Assembly (NCBI GenBank): GCA_036245805.1
Contig: BTRK01000003.1
Location: forward strand, 44,134,044 to 44,198,043
Length of the DNA: 64,000 bases
Source of the DNA: Pristionchus mayeri
Lineage: Eukaryota > Nematoda > Chromadorea > Rhabditida > Neodiplogasteridae
Direction: 5' to 3'
The notes beneath the pieces were generated by a model. That model searched no databases. It had not been told where the DNA came from and saw only the letters and a list, made by a program, of their open reading frames with translations. The translations under genes and the position numbers were made by a program. This document shows, one piece after another, positions 60,219 through 64,000 of the stretch. Every line of letters starts with the position of its first letter. Positions within the stretch are counted from its first letter, which is position 1.

Positions 60219-63200
60219 TCCTTCTCTCTTTAGTAAGAAGTGCGCACGGCTCTAAGTACACAATGATCCCTTGCACTTGGAGTGACCGTTCAAGATCCCC
60301 CACGCCCTTTTAGACGTTAGCGCAAAGCCATAGCATCATTGCGATAGCGCAGTAACGTCCATGACCTACCGTACCCAGCAGCAAACCGTCACCGTAACCG
60401 CCCCAGTGCTACCGTACCTTCTTCTTGGGAGGCTCCTTGGCTGCGCCGCCCGACTCGGTGCCCTCTATGGACGCGACGATCTGGTCAAGCGACTGGTTCT
60501 GCCACACTGAAAACAAAAAAATCAGTTTGTGATGTTAAAAGTTACTGTAACCATTTAATTTAAATAAACTCAGTTTGCGATTCGATCCTAAATTTAAGAT
60601 TACTACGGTTACGATGGAGGATTAAGGCGTCTACTTGGCGAATCCATCTTCGCGCACGGAGAGAGACAGAGAGAGCACGGCGACCGATAATCAGGACGAC
60701 GCGGTGGATCAATGATCGGGGGAGGAAGAATGAGGGAGGGGGAGGGGAGGATTAGAAGTGCGAGAATGAGAAAATGCTAATTTGCTTTCAACGGATTCAC
60801 ACCCCCCCCCCCCCCCCCCCCATAACGAGCTCATGATTTGATATTACGGTATTCATAACGATGATCTTAAGATTGTTGCTCTCCATAAATAGGCTCATCT
60901 CATTTTCACTGCTTCCCATTGAGCCAATACGATCTGAGTTTCAGAACCAAACCGAGAGCCGCGTTGACCAATCATTGCGCATTGAAACACTAAAAGTGTG
61001 AGTGGAAATAGCCTCGTCTTAGGCTTCAGCTCAAGAGTCACAATCTGGGTCTCCGGGTGGCAAGGGTGTTGTGCCACCCCACCCATCGTTTTTGCTGCAA
61101 CGAGTGCAATGAACGACGCAATGAATGGAGAGAGAGAAAACAAAGTCTGCAGGATTTTTTAATGTGTTGTAACCAGAAGTCAGCAGGAACACAACAGGCG
61201 AGTACTAAACGCAGCGTGCAAAATCGCATGTTCTTCTACGATCCAACTCGGATTCACCAAACCAGCTTAGGATTCGATAGATATTATATGGTAGTAAAAA
61301 CGGAGGGCCGGAAGAGGGGGGGGGGGGGGGTGGAGAGCGAAATCGATTCTGGGTCAAGATAAATCACGAGAGTATACATAAACTGGAGCGGGCAAAAAGA
61401 GCAGGCAGTGCTCTCTCTGGTCTCCCTCTCTCCCTGCTAATTCCCACTTCCTCTTTCTGTGCGCTCTCTCTCTCTACCGTATGTGCACAAGAGTTCGAGA
61501 ACCACCGTCCCTACATGCTATCTCGGCCCGTCGAGAGGTGAATGAAGAGAACTTGACATAGTTTCTTGAACTCTAGTAAATGCGGCCGACGCGCTTCCCA
61601 CAGTGCAACAGCGATAACGTGTGCACGGAAGCGCACATGATAACAGCTAGAGGTAGGGAGGGAGAGGAGAGAGAGGGTGGTGGTCAAGGGGGGAATCACC
61701 TCCCTTCGCTCCACCCGTTCCCATTCCATGATGACCCCCATAGGCAAACCAGAGCGGAGGCGAGCGAGGGGAGGGGAGAGGGGGGGGGAGGAGGGAGGGG
61801 AGAGCCGCAGAGAGGCCGAGCCAGACCGGGAAAGGACCACGAGAGAGGGCGCGGAAATGAGAGGGTCAGACGCGTCGCGGCCGCGCGACGCGTGCACCTC
61901 CCCAAAGGAGAAAGAAGAGCAGAACGACGGACGGGGGACGGGGAGTAGTAGTAGGGGTGGGGCGCGCGGCGAGGGGAGCGGAGGGCTGGGCCGTGGAGAA
62001 AGGAGGCCATAGTAAGGGAGCGGGAAGGAGGGGCTGTGTGTGCTGTGTTGTGGAGCTAGTGGAGAGTGGGAGAGAGAGAGAAATAAGACGGCGACCATTT
62101 TAGGGAGAGGGGAGGAGGAGGGTGTCCAGGGGAGAGGGCGACTGCGACGGAAATATGAAACGGAATGGTCGTCGAGATTGGGGGGCAGAGGAAGAATGGC
62201 AGAGAGGGGCGCGAGGAGGGGAAGGAGGAGGCAGAGGTGGGATAAGACTGCCAAGAAGAGGGACGGGGCTGAATCCCCCTTCCCTGTTCAGTGCCCCACT
62301 CCAGATGCAATGAATTAGCAAAGATTCCGAGAGGAGGAGTGGGGGAGATTCGGGAAATGTGGTGGTGCATAGCAATGGTAATTTTAGAACTACATCGAAG
62401 GTGAAAACAAAGCTCTAAAATTGCCTGCTCTAACGAGAAACAAAACGTAGAAAGAGGGCTAGGTTCCTAAAATAGTCGCAAGTCGTCACACTCTTCACGC
62501 AATTCAAAACCGATTCTGACGTCGTCGTCGATTCGTACGTCATTCTGAACAATTCTGAAGGCACTCGCGCTCATTAGCAGAGCAAAGTAGAGCAGAGGAG
62601 AAAACAAGTAAAAGAAAGTGATCGAGGGATAAGAGTGGTGCAATCTAGTGATTGATCGACCGTTTGAACATCGGCACGTACCCCCCCCCCTCCCCCAAAG
62701 AGGTTACGGCATCTTAGTCGTACTGTAGTTATGCATAGTTAGATTCCCAGTGCCATGATTCAGGATGATGAAGCAACAAGGTAAAGGTAGAGGGGGTACG
62801 ACATTTGCGCAACGGAGCGCCGTTCGCTTGAGAGTTGGCATATCAACTTGGGAGTTGTTTCGTTGTAACCAGTATGAGCTGTCATACCTTTGTATATACA
62901 ATTCTTGTTACCAGGCGATATTGAGTTTTACTCGAAATCAACGACCCGGGGTTCATGGTTTAGGGATTTCCATGAACCCCTATACGTTGAAACTCAATAT
63001 CGTATGGTAACACGATTTATATATGCAAAGATATGGCAGCCCATACTGGTTACAACGAAACAACTCCCAAGTAAATATGTCAACTCGCGAACGGTGCTCC
63101 GTTGCGCAAATGTCGTACCCCCAAGGTAGACACAGTTAGACAACAACAACAACAACAGCAAGGAAGATTAATCGCTGTTACGTATGGCTGGCCGCCTAGC

Positions 63201-63947
63201 TGACGTCTGTCTGGCTGTCAGGATGAATCGCCGTCTGGCTGGAGGGAATCGAGAAAACCGAAAATACATCCATCCATAGAATTCTAGTGTTCCGATCATT
63301 GTTCTGCATGCGAGTGCATACGATACTCCACGAAATACTGTAGCGGCGCACAATAGCACCCAAATGAAGTACCAATCAGCGCAAATACGGTAGCGACGCC
63401 GAATCTGGTAAATTGATGGATACGGTAAAGTGGTAGCGTAGATTGATTCAATCGAAAATTTCACGCCACGCTGCTCCACTCCATCTTCTGCTTACCACTG
63501 TTGCGAATCTCGTAGTCGGGCACCCTCTTCACCGCTCCTCCCTTCCCGCCGCCACCGCCTGCCTTTGAGCGCGCCAGCAGTCCCTTCAAGATCGAAGATC
63601 ACGTCATCAGATTCAGGATATTCTCGCGTCTTCGACGATGACGTCAATGTATTCAGAATCCGTTCGTACTGTCGTCGTCGACGACAGTGATGATGTCATC
63701 AGCGAATTCAGAATCCCCTCTCTCTCACCTTGACGTGTTCCAAGGAGCAGGGCACGTTCACGGCGCTGTTGTTGTTGTTGTTGATGCTCATGCCGCCGCC
63801 CGAACGACGCTGCAGAGAATATCAAATTAGTATGAGGGAACTGTATTGAGTCTCTCGGTTACGGGAGGAGTACGGTGGCCTGAATCAGGGAAGAATCAGG
63901 CAAGCCCTCACCTGCTCGTTGTCGTCCTCTTTGACGGCGAGAGGCTT
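45404..63947 (-). CDS. Large Gln/Ala/Pro/Ser-rich protein, 3' part of gene (21 exons, 804 aa seen); continues beyond the window
   Basis: Minus-strand exons: 63912-63947, 63729-63809, 63496-63583, 60418-60506, 59380-59550, 58899-59127, 58469-58641, 58175-58303, 57729-57798, 57253-57324, 56799-56932, 56340-56540, 50854-50976, 50624-50710, 49961-50020, 47526-47766, 47056-47064, 46655-46828, 46129-46223, 45874-45985, 45404-45444 (TGA). Every junction is GT...AG and every phase agrees. Visible parts: RVPDYEIRNSVWQNQSLDQI followed by a Lys-rich tract; long Q/A/S/P stretches; RPSSDDQDEEFVSCDE; a UIM-like segment (DEAELAAVIKASKEEEEAFQ); a His/Gln-rich tract; KFSYADAAKRLS; TRPPPGFGSRPPQ; FFYDQAEDEKQQKLRN; C-terminus PAPVPYVVKQRP. 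Such proteins often act as RNA- or ubiquitin-linked scaffolds, but I do not recognise the family. The 9-nt exon (47056-47064) is optional: skipping it keeps frame. The exon ending at 63583 uses an unusual TTGAAG acceptor. Confidence 0.87.
46510..46597. mobile_element. hAT-type MITE in an intron of the large gene
   Basis: Ends TAGTGATGACAAAAAGG and ...CCGTCATCACTA. Flanks GCAAGCAC / GTTAGCAC (6 of 8 identical). Same terminal motif as the K2P-intron MITEs, different interior. Confidence 0.65.
47767..49960. other. Intron of the large gene: purine-rich DNA and long C/G runs
   Basis: Non-coding in my model. C13 (48840-48852), G14 (49126-49139) and C21 (49602-49622) runs, a strongly GA-rich stretch (48890-49450), and ORFs up to 165 codons that depend on this composition. 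No exon with matching phase and splice sites was found. Confidence 0.5.
51078..52155. mobile_element. Tc1/mariner-type MITE (1,078 bp) inserted in the TIR of the TTAA element
   Basis: TIRs CAGGGTGCGAGAAAAGTATG / ATACTTTTCTCGCACCCTG, with TA on both sides (51076-51077, 52156-52157). The intact TIR of the host element at the other end (56175-56207) shows what was interrupted. A/T-rich, no transposase. Confidence 0.92.
53069..53571 (-). pseudogene. Degraded ORF pair in the centre of the TTAA element
   Basis: Two minus-strand frames: 53176-53571 (131 codons, including EDRLTFEQIKRYISRLVATP) and 53069-53308 (79 codons, acidic, MEWDDEDQEIVWTITEKEEF). They look like one protein split by a frameshift near 53310. 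A short inverted repeat (about 53645-53705, ATATTGATGCGTGCATCTCG and complement) lies upstream. No domain recognised; may be the remnant of the element's own protein or captured sequence. Confidence 0.3.
54212..55998. mobile_element. 1,787-bp foldback at TA, nested in the right arm of the TTAA element
   Basis: Ends TCACAGGTATCACGAG / ...CATGATACCTGTGA, flanked by TA (54210-54211, 55999-56000). Arms of about 0.9 kb pair around 55140. The empty site is visible in the opposite arm (ATACATATATAGTAATTC at 52333-52350), which dates this insertion after the host element. No coding capacity. Confidence 0.92.
60016..60091. mobile_element. CTCTCTCG-family hairpin in an intron of the large gene
   Basis: GTCTGACTCTTCGTTTTACA ... 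ATGAAAAAGAGAGAGAGTCAGAC around the core TACTCTCTCGCTGG ... GCGAGAGAACA. Just downstream are a (TC)n run (60188-60224) and, upstream, a G14 tract (59859-59872). Confidence 0.75.
60507..63495. other. 3-kb intron of the large gene with C20, G15 and a GC/GA-rich block
   Basis: C20 at 60802-60821, G15 at 61316-61330. 61660-62330 is GC- and purine-rich with a near-palindrome of CGCG motifs (ACGCGTCGCGGCCGCG at about 61871). It could contain an internal promoter or alternative first exon, but no exon fits. The 247-codon minus-strand ORF (61511-62254) is Ser/Pro/Leu low-complexity and not accepted. Confidence 0.5.
62792..63122. mobile_element. hAT-type palindromic MITE, 331 bp, perfect 8-bp duplication
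   Basis: Ends GGGGGTACGACATTTGCGCA / TGCGCAAATGTCGTACCCCC, flanked by AAGGTAGA on both sides (62784-62791, 63123-63130). The entire element is a long hairpin; a short inner palindrome (GGGTTCATGG ... CCATGAACCC, 62950-62980) forms the tip. Confidence 0.93.
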
Positions 63948-64000
63948 CTGCAAAGATACGCAAATAACAATTGTCTTTGAACAAGTTTCCTTAACTGCCA

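Noticed and set aside
61511..62254. 247-codon minus-strand ORF in the 3-kb intron of the large gene
   Set aside because: Ser/Pro/Leu low complexity caused by GA-rich DNA; overlapping ORFs exist in several frames and no splice sites match.
1..64000. CRISPR arrays, bacterial operons, riboswitches or phage genes
   Set aside because: Spliced genes, snRNAs and TA/TTAA transposons show a eukaryotic genome; the tandem repeats lack a repeat-spacer structure.

Overview
The window is nuclear DNA of a nematode. The evidence is a two-pore (TWK/K2P) potassium channel gene with many short introns (two are 41 nt), GT...TTTCAG-type splice sites, a 5S rRNA very close to the rhabditid form, U2 snRNA genes, and the dispersed motif TACGGTAG. 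A rhabditid or diplogastrid (Pristionchus-like) worm is my best guess. The species cannot be fixed from this sequence alone.

Layout. 1-5.4 kb: foldback repeats, then a minus-strand gene for a very charged protein whose last exon is a 21-bp minisatellite (KKKEDER heptads). 5.4-22 kb: almost entirely degenerate interspersed repeats with no convincing gene. It holds two copies each of two large repeat blocks, a 2.07-kb foldback with a 10-bp target duplication, and many ~60-110-bp palindromic MITEs. 22.0-27.5 kb: a mariner element with intact TIRs, a frameshifted transposase and about 4.3 kb of foreign cargo, including a Ser/Thr/Pro/His-rich repetitive ORF and a captured U2 snRNA 3' end. 27.5-28.4 kb: a transposase-less mariner-type element. 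28.8-32.6 kb: the K2P channel (minus, 11 exons), with MITE-like inverted repeats in most introns.

32.9-35.3 kb: a small-RNA cluster with two U2 snRNA genes, a 5S rRNA gene, one tRNA-Glu(TTC) and one broken tRNA-Glu, organised as a duplicated unit. 35.3-43.8 kb: a tandem duplication carrying two paralogous genes for small secreted proteins (plus). The second has a 1,991-bp TTAA-flanked foldback inserted in its signal-peptide exon. Between them lie two small minus-strand genes, one for a secreted peptide and one for a Gly/Ser-rich protein. 45.4-64 kb: the 3' part of a large minus-strand gene (21 exons seen, 804 codons plus stop, continuing beyond the window) for a Gln/Ala/Pro/Ser-rich protein with a UIM-like motif. 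One of its introns carries a nested stack of three transposons.

The protein-coding genes do not form one pathway. Transposition is the dominant theme: TTAA-, TA-, 8-bp-, 9-bp- and 10-bp-TSD elements are all recognisable, often nested, and several lie in introns or exons of host genes. Gene models were built by hand from ORFs, splice signals and phase agreement. No similarity search was possible.
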